Shown: positions 28,236 to 36,059 of the stretch, piece by piece
Layout: every line of letters starts with the position of its first letter
Numbering within the stretch: position 1 is the first letter of the stretch
From: Nonomuraea cavernae
GTDB taxonomy: Bacteria; Actinomycetota; Actinomycetes; Streptosporangiales; Streptosporangiaceae
NCBI RefSeq assembly: GCF_014646355.1
Contig: NZ_BMNH01000007.1
Span: 124,001 to 188,000 of the forward strand
DNA length: 64,000 nucleotides
Direction: 5' to 3'
Program-made: the position numbers and the translations under genes
Notes under the pieces: model-generated
What the model saw: only the letters and a program-made list of their open reading frames with translations
Database searches by the model: none
What the model was told of the DNA's origin: nothing

Positions 28236-28916
28236 ATGAGGATGACCGTCAAGGACGTGATGACGACCGAAGTCGCCTCGGTGAGAGGCGACACCCCCTT
28301 CAAGGACATCGCCGAGACGCTCATCTCGGGCGGCATCAGCGCCGTGCCCGTGGTGGACGACGATCGCCACGTCATCGGCATGGTGTCGGAGGCCGACCTG
28401 CTCCGCAAGGAGGAGTTCAGGGAGCAGTTCTACCGCGAGGGCTACCAGCCGCCGCTGCGCGCCCGGTTGCGCCACCCGAAGGGCAGGCAGAAGGCCGCGG
28501 GCGACACCGCCGCCGAGCTGATGAGCTCGCCCGCGATCAGCGTCTCCCCGGAGGCGTCGGCGGTCTCGGCCGCCCGCCTGATGGACTCCCGCGACGTCAA
28601 GCGGCTGGCCGTCGTCGACCCCGACAACAGGCTGGTCGGCATCGTCAGCCGCCGCGACCTGGTCAAGTTGTTCCTGCGCGCCGACGAGGACATCGCCGCC
28701 GAGGTACGGGACGACATCCTGGAGCGGGCCCTGTGGGTCGACACCTCCCACGTCACCGTCGAGGTCCACCAGGGCGTGGTGACGCTGGGCGGCTGGATGG
28801 ACCGCCGCAGCGAGGCGGGCATCGCGGCCCGGATGACCCAGCGCGTCAACGGCGTGGTCGACGTGATCGACAACCTGACCTGGAAGCAGGACGACTCGAA
28901 GTGGGAGGGCAGCTAG
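28236..28916 (+). CDS. CBS-domain pair with C-terminal BON domain
   Basis: A 226-residue cytosolic protein. Two CBS motifs span residues 5-60 (VKDVMTTEV) and 90-150 (AAELMSSPAI), ending with VGIVSRRDLVKLF. A BON domain occupies about 155-220 (VTVEVHQGVVTLGGWMDRRSEA). CBS pairs bind adenosyl nucleotides or metals. The mycobacterial Hrp1 (Rv2626c) is a DosR-regulated CBS protein without BON. AAGGAGG precedes the ATG; the next CBS gene starts 2 nt after the stop. Confidence 0.92.
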   Translation: MRMTVKDVMTTEVASVRGDTPFKDIAETLISGGISAVPVVDDDRHVIGMVSEADLLRKEEFREQFYREGYQPPLRARLRHPKGRQKAAGDTAAELMSSPAISVSPEASAVSAARLMDSRDVKRLAVVDPDNRLVGIVSRRDLVKLFLRADEDIAAEVRDDILERALWVDTSHVTVEVHQGVVTLGGWMDRRSEAGIAARMTQRVNGVVDVIDNLTWKQDDSKWEGS

Positions 28917-28918
28917 TC

Positions 28919-29515
28919 ATGCTCGTCCGCGAGGTCATGAGCAGTCCGGTCGTCACGGTCCTGCGCACCGACCCGGTGCGCAGGGCCGTCCGGCTGCTGC
29001 ACCGGCACGACATCACCGCGGCCCCCGTGGTCGACGCCGAGGGACGGCTGGCCGGCGTGGTCAGTGAGCTCGACCTGCTGCGCGGCGAGTTCGAGCCCGA
29101 CCCCCGCGCCTCGGCGCGTCCCGTCGAGACGCCCGCCGAGCCCCCGCCCCGCCACGTGGCCGAGGTCATGACCGGTGAGGTGGTCACCGTGACCGAGACG
29201 ACGGACGTCACCGTCGCCATCGACCTCATGGTCGGCAAGCGGATCAAGAGCCTGCCGGTCCTCAGGGGCGACGAGATCGTCGGGATGGTCAGCCGCCGCG
29301 ACCTGATGGCGATGCTGGCCCGACCCGACGAGGAGCTGTGCCAGGCCGTGCGCGAGGCGCTCAGCGAGCAGTACCCCTTCGGCCCGAGCTGGGACGTCTC
29401 CGTCCACGACGGCGTGGCCGAGCTGAGCGGGCCACCCCACCCGCACGCCGACCGCATCGCCGACGTGCTCGCCCGCACCGTGCCCGGCATCGTCCGGGTC
29501 AGGCATCTGAGGTGA
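28919..29515 (+). CDS. CBS-domain protein with BON-like tail
   Basis: A 198-residue protein with two CBS motifs (VREVMSSPVVTV at 3-14 and VAEVMTGEVVTV at 79-90), a Pro-rich linker between them, and a degenerate BON-like C-terminus (WDVSVHDGVAELSG). It is coupled to the upstream CBS-BON gene, and the two may form hetero-oligomers. Its 3' end overlaps the convergent hypF-like gene by 17 bp. Confidence 0.9.
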   Translation: MLVREVMSSPVVTVLRTDPVRRAVRLLHRHDITAAPVVDAEGRLAGVVSELDLLRGEFEPDPRASARPVETPAEPPPRHVAEVMTGEVVTVTETTDVTVAIDLMVGKRIKSLPVLRGDEIVGMVSRRDLMAMLARPDEELCQAVREALSEQYPFGPSWDVSVHDGVAELSGPPHPHADRIADVLARTVPGIVRVRHLR

Positions 29516-31559
29516 GTCCCGTCGGGCGCGACGGCGTGGCCAGCGTGGCGGCCGCGATCACGGCCTGGCCGTAGCTGACTCCGCCGTCGCCGACCGGCAC
29601 CCGCTCGCCGATGTACGGCTCGAAGCCGGCCAGGGTCAGCCGGGCGAGCACGTCGGCGGCCAGCAGCCGGTTCTGGAACACCTCCCCCGACAGGCAGACC
29701 GTGGTGACGTCGTGCTCGGCGGCGGCCCGCTCGCACATCAGCACCGTGACGGCCGCGATCGTGGCGTGGAAGGCGGCGGCGATCCGCCCGGCCGGCTCAC
29801 CGTCGGCCCTGGCCTCCAGCAGGTCGCGCAGCGTGGCCACGGCGTCGTACACCCACAGCCCGTCACGCCGCGCCAGCCGCCAGGCCAGCGGCTCCACGCG
29901 GGGACAGCCGGTGGCGGCCTGTTCCAGCCGCTCCGCCGCGTCCCCTGCGTGGCCGGCGGCCGGGCAGAGGCCGAGCAGCGCGGCGGCCGCGTCGAACAGG
30001 CTGCCCGCGCCGGAGGTGACCGGGCCGCCACGGGCGATCACCTGGCGAATGCCGTCCACCGGGGGGAATCCGGGGAGATCGGCGGCGAGCCCCATGGGGA
30101 TGGGCTGGTCGGTGGTCTCGCCGCCGACGAGGTAGCCGAGTGCCATGCGGGCGGGCCTGCGGACGGCCGCGGCCCCGCCGGGCATCGGAGCGTAGGAGAA
30201 GCGGCCGAGCCGCTGATAGCCGGTGTAGGTGGCCAGCAGCAGTTCGCCGCCCCAGAAGGTGCCGTCGTCGCCCAGGCCGAGCCCGTCGTAGGCGACCCCG
30301 AGGAAGGGGGCCGGCAGTCCGTGCTCGGCGGCCACCGCCGCGACGTGCGCGTGGTGGTGCTGCACGGCCACGCGGCTCGGCCAGCGGCTCGCCATCCGTG
30401 AGGCGAGGCAGCCGGAGTCCAGGTCGTGCGCGGCGTACGCGGGTTCGACGCCGTGCAGTGAGCGCAGCCGGTCGAGCTCCACCTCGTACGCCTCCAGGGC
30501 GCGGGCGTCGGTGAGGTCGCCGAGGTGCGGGCCGAGGACGGCCCGCTCACCGCATGCCAGGGTGAACGTGCCGGCCCGCTCCGCGCCCAGGGCGAGCAGT
30601 GGCCGCCGGGCGGCGACGGGCAGCGGCAACTGCGCGTCCGCCAGGCCGCGAGCCCGGCGGATCACGGTCGAACGCGACCCGAGCGAGCGCACCACCGAGT
30701 CGTCGCGGCGGCTCACCAGCGGCCGGTCGTGCGTGAGGACCCCGTCCACGCCCAGCTCAACGGCCTCTTCCGTGCCGGAGGGCGGGTCCGCCGTGACCAC
30801 CACGAGGGGGCGGCGGAGGCCGTCCAGCAGCAGGTGGTGCAGCGGTGTGCCGGGCAGGACCAGCCCGACGCCGGCGGTCCCGGCGCAGACGGCGGCGGAC
30901 AGCACGGCGTGACGCGCGCGCGGGACCAGCACGATCGGGGCCGCGGGGTCGCGCAGCAGGCGACGGTCGGCGTCGGCCAGGTGGCCCAGGGCGCCGGCGC
31001 TGGTCACGTCGCGCACCATGACGGGCAGCGGCTCCGTCGCGCGTCCGGTGACCTCGCGGAACCGGGCCACGGCCGCGTCGTCGATCGCGTCGCAGACGAG
31101 CTGGAAGCCGCCGGGGCCCTTGACCGCGATCACCCCGCCGCCCGCGACGATCTCGACCGCGGTCCGGAGTGCCTGATCTCCGGTGACGCTGAGGAAACGC
31201 AGCCGGGGGCCGCACGACGGGCAGGCGGTCGACTCGGCGCGGAAACGCCGCCCGCCCGGGTCGTCGTACTCGGCGGCGCAGGTCGCGCACATCGGGAAGT
31301 GGCGCATGACCGTGTGCTCCCGCGCGTACGGCAGGCTCTCGGCGATGGCCGCGCGCGGACCGCACGACGCGCAGTCGATGAACGCGTAGCGGTACCTGCG
31401 GTTGGCCGGGTCGAACAGCTCGCGCAGGCAGTCGTCGCAGGTCGCCCGGTCGGCTGGGGGCTCCTGGCGCGGGTACGGCACCTGCCGCTCTCCCGCCCCG
31501 GTCACCAGGAGCCGGACGTACGGCCGGACCCGCGCGGGAGCGTGCTCCTCGACAGCCAT
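29499..31559 (-). CDS. hypF: HypF-like carbamoyltransferase lacking the acylphosphatase domain
   Basis: A 686-residue protein. Two HypF zinc fingers (CDDC...CASC and CATC...CPSC, residues 41-120) are followed by the YrdC/Sua5 domain (about 130-310; GVIAVKGPGGFQLVCDA) and the Kae1-like domain (QHHHAHVAAVAAEHG near 395 and GVAYDGLGLGDDG). HypF normally starts with a 90-residue acylphosphatase domain; only about 40 unrelated residues precede the fingers here. HypF makes the cyanide ligands of NiFe hydrogenase from carbamoyl phosphate, but no hydrogenase gene is in the window. Transcribed with the CBS-BON gene 9 nt upstream. Confidence 0.88.
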   Translation of the reverse strand: MAVEEHAPARVRPYVRLLVTGAGERQVPYPRQEPPADRATCDDCLRELFDPANRRYRYAFIDCASCGPRAAIAESLPYAREHTVMRHFPMCATCAAEYDDPGGRRFRAESTACPSCGPRLRFLSVTGDQALRTAVEIVAGGGVIAVKGPGGFQLVCDAIDDAAVARFREVTGRATEPLPVMVRDVTSAGALGHLADADRRLLRDPAAPIVLVPRARHAVLSAAVCAGTAGVGLVLPGTPLHHLLLDGLRRPLVVVTADPPSGTEEAVELGVDGVLTHDRPLVSRRDDSVVRSLGSRSTVIRRARGLADAQLPLPVAARRPLLALGAERAGTFTLACGERAVLGPHLGDLTDARALEAYEVELDRLRSLHGVEPAYAAHDLDSGCLASRMASRWPSRVAVQHHHAHVAAVAAEHGLPAPFLGVAYDGLGLGDDGTFWGGELLLATYTGYQRLGRFSYAPMPGGAAAVRRPARMALGYLVGGETTDQPIPMGLAADLPGFPPVDGIRQVIARGGPVTSGAGSLFDAAAALLGLCPAAGHAGDAAERLEQAATGCPRVEPLAWRLARRDGLWVYDAVATLRDLLEARADGEPAGRIAAAFHATIAAVTVLMCERAAAEHDVTTVCLSGEVFQNRLLAADVLARLTLAGFEPYIGERVPVGDGGVSYGQAVIAAATLATPSRPTGLTSDA

Positions 31560-31568
31560 GCGACGGGC

Positions 31569-32225
31569 CTAGAGCACCGGCGGGACGACGAGGAGGTCTT
31601 CCCTCTCGTAGGTCAGCTCGTTGACCACGTCCACCACGCCCTCGACGCGGCGGATCGCCTCGATCAGCGTGACGACCTGGGAGTTCCAGCTGACCCGGCC
31701 GCCGATGGTCACCACGCCCCTGTCGATGTCGATCGTGAACGCGTCACGCTGAGGAAGCAGGGACCGGATGTCCGCCTCCAGCTCGGTCGCCGGACGGAGG
31801 AAGACCCGCAGCACGTCGCGCTGGTGCAGGGTGCCGATGATGCGCCCGGTGACGGGATCGATCACGGGGAGCTGCTTGACGCGCTTGTCGTACATCAGCC
31901 GGGCCGCGTCGCGGACCGGGGTCCCAGGAGTGATGGTGATCGCCGGGGAGGTCATGAGCTGGGTCGCCGTGACGCCCGCGGCCTTCTGGTGCTCCTGCTT
32001 CTGCCTGCGCGACTCGAACATGGAGACGCTGTGCCGTACGGGATCGGCCTCCTTGAGCAGCAGGTCGTCCTCGGAGACCACCCCCACCGGCCGCCGGTCG
32101 GCGTCGATCACGGTGACCGCGCCCACCGCGTAACGCTTCATCGCCGACACGATGTCGGCGAACGAGGCGTCCTGGAGCACGGCGATGGCCACGCGACCCA
32201 TGACGTCCTTGACTTGGATTGCCAT
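31569..32225 (-). CDS. CBS-BON domain protein
   Basis: A 218-residue protein with two CBS motifs (VKDVMGRVAIAVLQDASF at 5-22, ATQLMTSPAITITPGTP near 87) and a C-terminal BON domain (FTIDIDRGVVTIGGRVSWNSQ). I chose ATG 32225 because GGAGGT precedes it; an open extension to 32450 has no support. It is a paralogue of the protein at 28236. Two DevR-like boxes with 22-bp spacing lie 55-90 bp upstream. It leads the hypF-like gene. Confidence 0.92.
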   Translation of the reverse strand: MAIQVKDVMGRVAIAVLQDASFADIVSAMKRYAVGAVTVIDADRRPVGVVSEDDLLLKEADPVRHSVSMFESRRQKQEHQKAAGVTATQLMTSPAITITPGTPVRDAARLMYDKRVKQLPVIDPVTGRIIGTLHQRDVLRVFLRPATELEADIRSLLPQRDAFTIDIDRGVVTIGGRVSWNSQVVTLIEAIRRVEGVVDVVNELTYEREDLLVVPPVL

Positions 32226-32279
32226 CGTGCTCACCTCCTCTTCATCCCTCACGATGCCGTGGGCCGGACGGTCTCGGCA

Positions 32280-32315
32280 CTGGCGAACGTCCCACGTCCG
32301 TGGGCCCAAGGTCCC
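32280..32315 (-). promoter_or_regulatory. DevR-like box pair upstream of the CBS-BON gene
   Basis: On the minus strand 32302-32315 reads GGGACCTTGGGCCC and 32280-32293 reads GGGACGTTCGCCAG. Their centres are 22 bp apart. The pair lies immediately upstream of the CBS-BON start at 32225. Confidence 0.65.
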
Positions 32316-32325
32316 GCCCCGGCGC

Positions 32326-33099
32326 TCATCGGTAGAGGGCGTCGTCGATCGAGAAGCGGAGGAACTCGCCCTCGGCCCACCGCTCCGTGCCCGGCCACCA
32401 GCCGACCCGCAGCGACTCGGGCAGGGTGAACCCGTCAAAGGTGACCTCACCCTCGCACCGCGCCCCGAACGGGTGGTGGCGGTAGCTCTCCTGGTCAGGG
32501 TTGCCCCAACGCCGCAGGGTGACCGCCACCAGCCTGCCGCTGGGGGCGATGTCGAGCGTCACCTCGTGCTCCTCGTCCCCCACCGGCACGCAGGCGATCA
32601 CCCGGCGGTCGTCGACCGGTTTCCAGCGGATCCGCGGATCGAGCGCCGAGGCGGGCGCCAGGACGAACTCGCTGGCCAGTCGCCCGGCCGCGCTCCGGTC
32701 GATGTCCTCGCCGGTGCCCGACATGACCGGGATCGTGTTCAGCAGCCGCCAGCGCATCTCCCCGGCGCCGAACAGGTAGCGGTCGAACCCCTCGATGTTC
32801 AGCAGTCCCACGTACGCGGTGGCCGTCCAGACGAAGCCCACCATCGGCAGCAGCGCCTGCGTGGCGTGGAAGGTGCGCCAGCCGCCCAGCCGGATCGTGC
32901 CGTGCGTCTCCAGCACGACGGCTCCCAGCAGCGGGGTGCCGGGCGCGATGGCGTGCAGCAGCCAGCGCCGCGCGGGTTCCGGCAGCAGGGCGGCCCGCAC
33001 GGGGTCGAACGGCTCGGGATCCTCGGTCGCCGCCTGCAGCAGCTGCCAGTCGCGGCGGGCCTCATCGGTCAGGTACGGCGGAGCGACGACGGCGGTCAT
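32326..33099 (-). CDS. Uncharacterised protein (DUF6544-like)
   Basis: A 257-residue cytosolic protein without clear catalytic motifs. It has a helical N-terminus (LTDEARRDWQLLQAA) and a beta-rich body with many Trp and Arg (IRLGGWRTFHATQALLPMVGFVWTA, MRWRLLNTIPVM, WGNPDQESYRHHPFGARCEGE). The layout recalls the DUF6544 (formerly DUF6920) family; I am not certain of the assignment. ATG 33099 overlaps the USP stop as ATGA and GGAGG precedes it, so it is translated with the stress protein. Confidence 0.75.
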   Translation of the reverse strand: MTAVVAPPYLTDEARRDWQLLQAATEDPEPFDPVRAALLPEPARRWLLHAIAPGTPLLGAVVLETHGTIRLGGWRTFHATQALLPMVGFVWTATAYVGLLNIEGFDRYLFGAGEMRWRLLNTIPVMSGTGEDIDRSAAGRLASEFVLAPASALDPRIRWKPVDDRRVIACVPVGDEEHEVTLDIAPSGRLVAVTLRRWGNPDQESYRHHPFGARCEGEVTFDGFTLPESLRVGWWPGTERWAEGEFLRFSIDDALYR

Positions 33100-33962
33100 G
33101 ACGGCCTCCAAGGCGCTCGGATCACGGCCACCGGGCAGTGCACCCGGTGGATCACGCCGTGCGTGACCGAGCCGAGCACGGCGGAGGCGAACCCGCCCAG
33201 CCCGTGCGGCCCGATCACGATCAGGTCGGCGGTCCGGGAGGCGGCGGCCAGGATGGGCACCGGGTGCCCCTCGACGATCGACTCGACGATCTCGACCCCC
33301 GGGTACTTCTCTCGCCATGGCACCAGCCGCTGCCGGATCTCGGTCTTCATGTCGGCGAACGCCCCGGCGAGCAGCGGCCCGTAGCCGGCGCCCTGCGGAC
33401 CGAGCGACGGGTAGCGCTCGGCGTAGACCACGAGCACCCGGGCGCCGATGGCGGCGGCCTGCTTGAGGGCGTACTCGAGGGCGGCGTCCGCGTCGTCGGA
33501 CCCGTCGTAGGCGGCCACGACCTCGCCGTTCCCGGCGTGCGCGGGGGCTCGCACGATGACGAGCGGACTGTGGGCGTGCCCGGCCAGGTGCAGCCCCACG
33601 GAGCCCAGCACGAGCCCGGCGAACCCGCCGAGGCCCCTGTTGCCGACCACCAGGGTGTCGGCGGTCTCCGACTCGGTCAGCAGGCGTTCCGTCACCGCGC
33701 CGGTGAGGTGAGCGGTGGTCACGTTGAGGCCGGGGGCCCGGGTACGCGCGTGGGCCTCACTGGCGGCCAGCAGCCGGGCCTCCTGTTCGGACCGGGTGTG
33801 CTCCTCGTGGGCCTTGGTGAAGGGGCGCTCGCTCTTCCAGGGCTCGCGCACGTGCACGATCCGCAGGGGCCGGGCGCGCCGTGCCGCGTCGTCGATCGCC
33901 CAGTCGAGCGCGGCCTTCGCCGACTCCGAACCGTCGACCCCGACCACGATGGGCCTGCTCAT
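33096..33962 (-). CDS. Tandem universal stress protein
   Basis: A 288-residue protein with two UspA domains (about 3-140 and 150-285). Each ends in the ATP-binding G-2x-G-9x-G-S/T motif (GNRGLGGFAGLVLGSVG and GPHGLGGFASAVLGSVT), so both are ATP-binding type. ATG 33962 has AGGAGG upstream; a longer frame to 34019 is unlikely. Tandem USPs such as Rv2623 belong to the mycobacterial DosR regulon and regulate growth arrest. It diverges from the gene at 34285. Confidence 0.93.
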   Translation of the reverse strand: MSRPIVVGVDGSESAKAALDWAIDDAARRARPLRIVHVREPWKSERPFTKAHEEHTRSEQEARLLAASEAHARTRAPGLNVTTAHLTGAVTERLLTESETADTLVVGNRGLGGFAGLVLGSVGLHLAGHAHSPLVIVRAPAHAGNGEVVAAYDGSDDADAALEYALKQAAAIGARVLVVYAERYPSLGPQGAGYGPLLAGAFADMKTEIRQRLVPWREKYPGVEIVESIVEGHPVPILAAASRTADLIVIGPHGLGGFASAVLGSVTHGVIHRVHCPVAVIRAPWRPS

Positions 33963-34111
33963 CGCCGTTCGCCTCCTGTCACGAGGACCGCGGGCGGTTT
34001 GACGCCCTCGCTCGGCCACGTTTCAGTGCCCGGCGGTCATCCGCCGATCGTCGATGCGGACAAAATGCCCAAATTGCTGGAAACTGAACATAGAAGGCCG
34101 ATTTCGGGTGG

Positions 34112-34140
34112 CCGTAGGAGCGGAAATTCCGCCCCTACGG
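34112..34140. promoter_or_regulatory. 14-bp inverted repeat in the USP/34285 interval
   Basis: CCGTAGGAGCGGAA (34112-34125) and TTCCGCCCCTACGG (34127-34140) form an inverted repeat with one mismatch around A34126. The right arm plus one base (34127-34141) is identical to 28175-28189 upstream of the other CBS operon. Confidence 0.65.
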
Positions 34141-34184
34141 GGATTTCCGTGTCTCACTTCAGCGCGGAGGCGAACGAGCGGACA

Positions 34185-34220
34185 GTGCCATTGGTCCTCA
34201 CCGGCGGTGACGTTCGCCGC
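34185..34220. promoter_or_regulatory. DevR-like box pair in the USP/34285 divergent region
   Basis: 34185-34198 reads AGGACCAATGGCAC on the minus strand and 34207-34220 reads GTGACGTTCGCCGC on the plus strand, centres 22 bp apart. The second matches the box at 32280-32293 (GGGACGTTCGCCAG). Confidence 0.5.
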
Positions 34221-34284
34221 TACCCGCGAAGCGCGCCGCCGGGCGACGATGGGACCGTCCAGCTCTCTGGGAGGTGAGCACATC

Positions 34285-34599
34285 ATGATCGGTGGCCGCA
34301 TGATCATGGAATCGCCGGTGTTCGACACCGAGCTGGCGGCGCTGAAGAGGCGGGTGAGCGACCTGGAGGAGCAGGTCCGCACGCTGACCGCCGCCAACCT
34401 CGCCCTCGTCCGGGCGATGGAGAACATCCGGACCCTGATGAACGTCCGAGCCCCGGAGCACGTCGGGGGCCTGAAGAACGTCGGGGGCCTGGAGAACGTC
34501 GAAGCCCTGAAGAACGTCGAAGCCCTGAAGAACGTCGAGGTCCCTGAGCACGTCGGGGACCTGGAGCACGCACGGGCCGATCTCGCGCCCATGATCTGA
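34285..34599 (+). CDS. Small protein with coiled coil and hexapeptide tandem repeat
   Basis: A 104-residue protein of unknown function. After MIGGRMIMESP, a heptad-like coiled coil covers about residues 15-52 (LAALKRRVSDLEEQVRTLTA). Seven consecutive six-residue units (consensus xLxNVx; residues 56-97) follow, encoded by an 18-bp tandem repeat at 34450-34575. Hydrophobic residues fall every third position, unlike heptads. GGGAGGTGAG precedes ATG 34285. It lies in the dormancy-like island just before the DUF1876 gene and behind DevR-like boxes. Confidence 0.7.
   Translation: MIGGRMIMESPVFDTELAALKRRVSDLEEQVRTLTAANLALVRAMENIRTLMNVRAPEHVGGLKNVGGLENVEALKNVEALKNVEVPEHVGDLEHARADLAPMI
34450..34575 (+). 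repeat. 7 x 18-bp coding tandem repeat
   Basis: Seven in-frame 18-bp units; units 4 and 5 (34504-34539) encode the identical hexapeptide ALKNVE. The copies differ at scattered sites, which suggests slippage or unequal crossing-over followed by drift. Confidence 0.85.
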
Positions 34600-34661
34600 A
34601 GGCGCCGAGCCTTCACCGGCCCACCGCGGAACCAGTGACCCGACTGACCCAAGGGGGAGCC

Positions 34662-34928
34662 ATGCAGGTCAAACAGTGGACAGTGCAGATCTACATCAGT
34701 GAGGACGACGGCGACCAGCGGACCCTGGCCCGCGCGGTGCTGTCGGCGCAGGGCACCAGGTGGCACGAGAGCGTCGGCGTCGCCAGGCGCAACCCCGGCG
34801 ACCGCCCGGTGCCCGAGATCGGCGACGAGCTCGCCGCCGGACGCGCCCTGATGGACCTGGCCGACAAGCTCATCATCGACGCCGCCGAGGACGTGGCCCA
34901 GATCGGCGGCCCGGCCGAGTCCCGCTGA
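34662..34928 (+). CDS. DUF1876 protein, Rv1738-like
   Basis: An 88-residue protein whose WTVQIYISEDDGDQRTLARA start, VGVARRNPGDRPVPEIGDELAAGRAL core and spacing match DUF1876 proteins such as M. tuberculosis Rv1738. Rv1738 is one of the strongest DosR-induced genes and its structure resembles ribosome hibernation factors. That role is not proven. AAGGGGGAG precedes ATG 34662. Probably transcribed with the 34285 gene 62 bp upstream. Confidence 0.9.
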   Translation: MQVKQWTVQIYISEDDGDQRTLARAVLSAQGTRWHESVGVARRNPGDRPVPEIGDELAAGRALMDLADKLIIDAAEDVAQIGGPAESR

Positions 34929-34949
34929 TCATGCCTGGGGCAGGCGGGC

Positions 34950-35564
34950 TCAACCGGTCACGATGCGCCGTCCCGTCACGTGGGACGGCGTGATCCGGAG
35001 ATAGCGCCGGCGATCGCCGCTCGCCCACGGCTCCACCTCGGCCGACGCCGCGGCCAACTCGTCGTCGGTGACGTGGTGCAACGAGCCCCGGACGAGCACG
35101 CTCCAGCCGGTGCGCGTGAACTCGTCGAGCCGGTCCACCTCGAACGCCACCTGGTACTCCACCCCTTGGAGCCCGGTTCGCAGGTCCTCGTCGGTCGCGC
35201 CGCCCGCGACCGTGCGGATGACGATCGCCCCGTCGTGCACCCGGTAGTTGACCGGAAGCACCGTCGAACCGAAGCGGCCGTAGTAGCCGATCCGGCCGAT
35301 GCCGCCCGGCGAGATCAGCCGCAGGCACTCCTCCCGGTCGAGCTTCACCAGCTCCGGCCTGGACGGCTTCGCGCCCCGCTCCTCGGCCAGCGTCTCCAGC
35401 GCCCGCGCCAGCTTGGCGGCCAGCTCGGGCTCCTCCAGGCACTCGACGTGCGCGACCGGGACGCCCGCCCGCTCGGCCAGCGCCTCTCGGGTCAGGCCCA
35501 GCGCCACTCGCCGCTCCGCGAGCCCAGGCACGAGCCCTCCGGCGGTGAATCCGTTGTCCGACAT
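34950..35564 (-). CDS. HTH-PPOX fusion (pyridoxamine 5'-phosphate oxidase-like)
   Basis: A 204-residue protein. Residues about 8-65 look like a partial XRE-type helix-turn-helix (LAERRVALGLTREALAERAGV). A split-barrel flavin-binding domain of the Pyridox_ox_2 type follows (ECLRLISPGGIGRIGYYGRFGSTVLPVNY, VRGSLHHVTDDEL). Members often bind FMN or F420. Similar PPOX-like proteins, such as Rv3129, are in the DosR regulon. ATG 35564 has GGAG at good spacing; ATG 35576 is an alternative. Convergent with the DUF1876 gene. Confidence 0.88.
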   Translation of the reverse strand: MSDNGFTAGGLVPGLAERRVALGLTREALAERAGVPVAHVECLEEPELAAKLARALETLAEERGAKPSRPELVKLDREECLRLISPGGIGRIGYYGRFGSTVLPVNYRVHDGAIVIRTVAGGATDEDLRTGLQGVEYQVAFEVDRLDEFTRTGWSVLVRGSLHHVTDDELAAASAEVEPWASGDRRRYLRITPSHVTGRRIVTG

Positions 35565-35693
35565 CTGGCACTCCATCTCCGCGGCACGACGACAACTCCC
35601 GTGACCACGTTAGTAGCCGATTCCGGCCGGCCGCCCCCACCCCCGCCCATGCCGGGCGGGATGCGGCCCCGTCAGGAAACCACCGCTGGACAT

Positions 35694-35726
35694 CCGAAGC
35701 GGGCAGGATCGGCCTGCCCGCTTCGG
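35694..35726. terminator. Strong terminator hairpin
   Basis: CCGAAGCGGGCAGG (35694-35707) pairs perfectly with CCTGCCCGCTTCGG (35713-35726), a 14-bp stem with a 5-nt loop. It lies just downstream of the KhtT-like gene (minus strand). Confidence 0.85.
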
Positions 35727-35730
35727 CGGC

Positions 35731-36018
35731 CTACCTGGGCCGGCCGTCGACGCGGTCCGCCAGCGCCCGTTCGATGGCGGCCAGCCGCTCGGCGACGGAC
35801 CGGCTGTGCAGCAGATCCGCCAGTTGGTCGGCTTCGCCGCCGTCCAGGTCGATCGTCTTCGCCGGGCGGTCGGGGTCGGCGGCGTCGGGGGCGGCGTCGT
35901 AGACGAGCAGGGTGCGCCGTCCGTCGTGGTGATGGACGACGGACAGCACATGCCCTTCCTGGGTGTGGACATGATGGACGACTCCGATGCCGGGGGCGGT
36001 GGAGTGGGTGATGTCCAT
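35731..36018 (-). CDS. KhtT/TrkA N-domain-like antiporter partner
   Basis: A 95-residue protein. Its PGIGVVHHVHTQEGHVLSVVHHHDGRRTLLVYD opening and AKTIDLDGGEADQLADLL middle resemble the N-terminal domain of KhtT-type regulatory subunits of potassium/proton antiporters, but the C-terminal RCK_C domain is missing. The C-terminal 20 residues form a helix. ATG 36018 has AGGAGG upstream. It lies 41 bp after the ArsB/NhaD-type transporter, a likely partner. Homology is from pattern only. Confidence 0.65.
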   Translation of the reverse strand: MDITHSTAPGIGVVHHVHTQEGHVLSVVHHHDGRRTLLVYDAAPDAADPDRPAKTIDLDGGEADQLADLLHSRSVAERLAAIERALADRVDGRPR

Positions 36019-36059
36019 ATGGGTCAACCTCCTATCGATGTCGTGGCCGGGGTGCGGAC

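Noticed and set aside
25427..28408. A 993-codon open frame on the minus strand opposite the GNAT-synthetase
   Set aside because: It mirrors a real gene, is rich in Arg/Gly/His/Asp, has no domain features, and reflects GC-rich third positions of the true gene.
34450..34575. CRISPR-like array
   Set aside because: Repeats are contiguous 18-bp coding units without spacers; no cas genes are present anywhere in the window.
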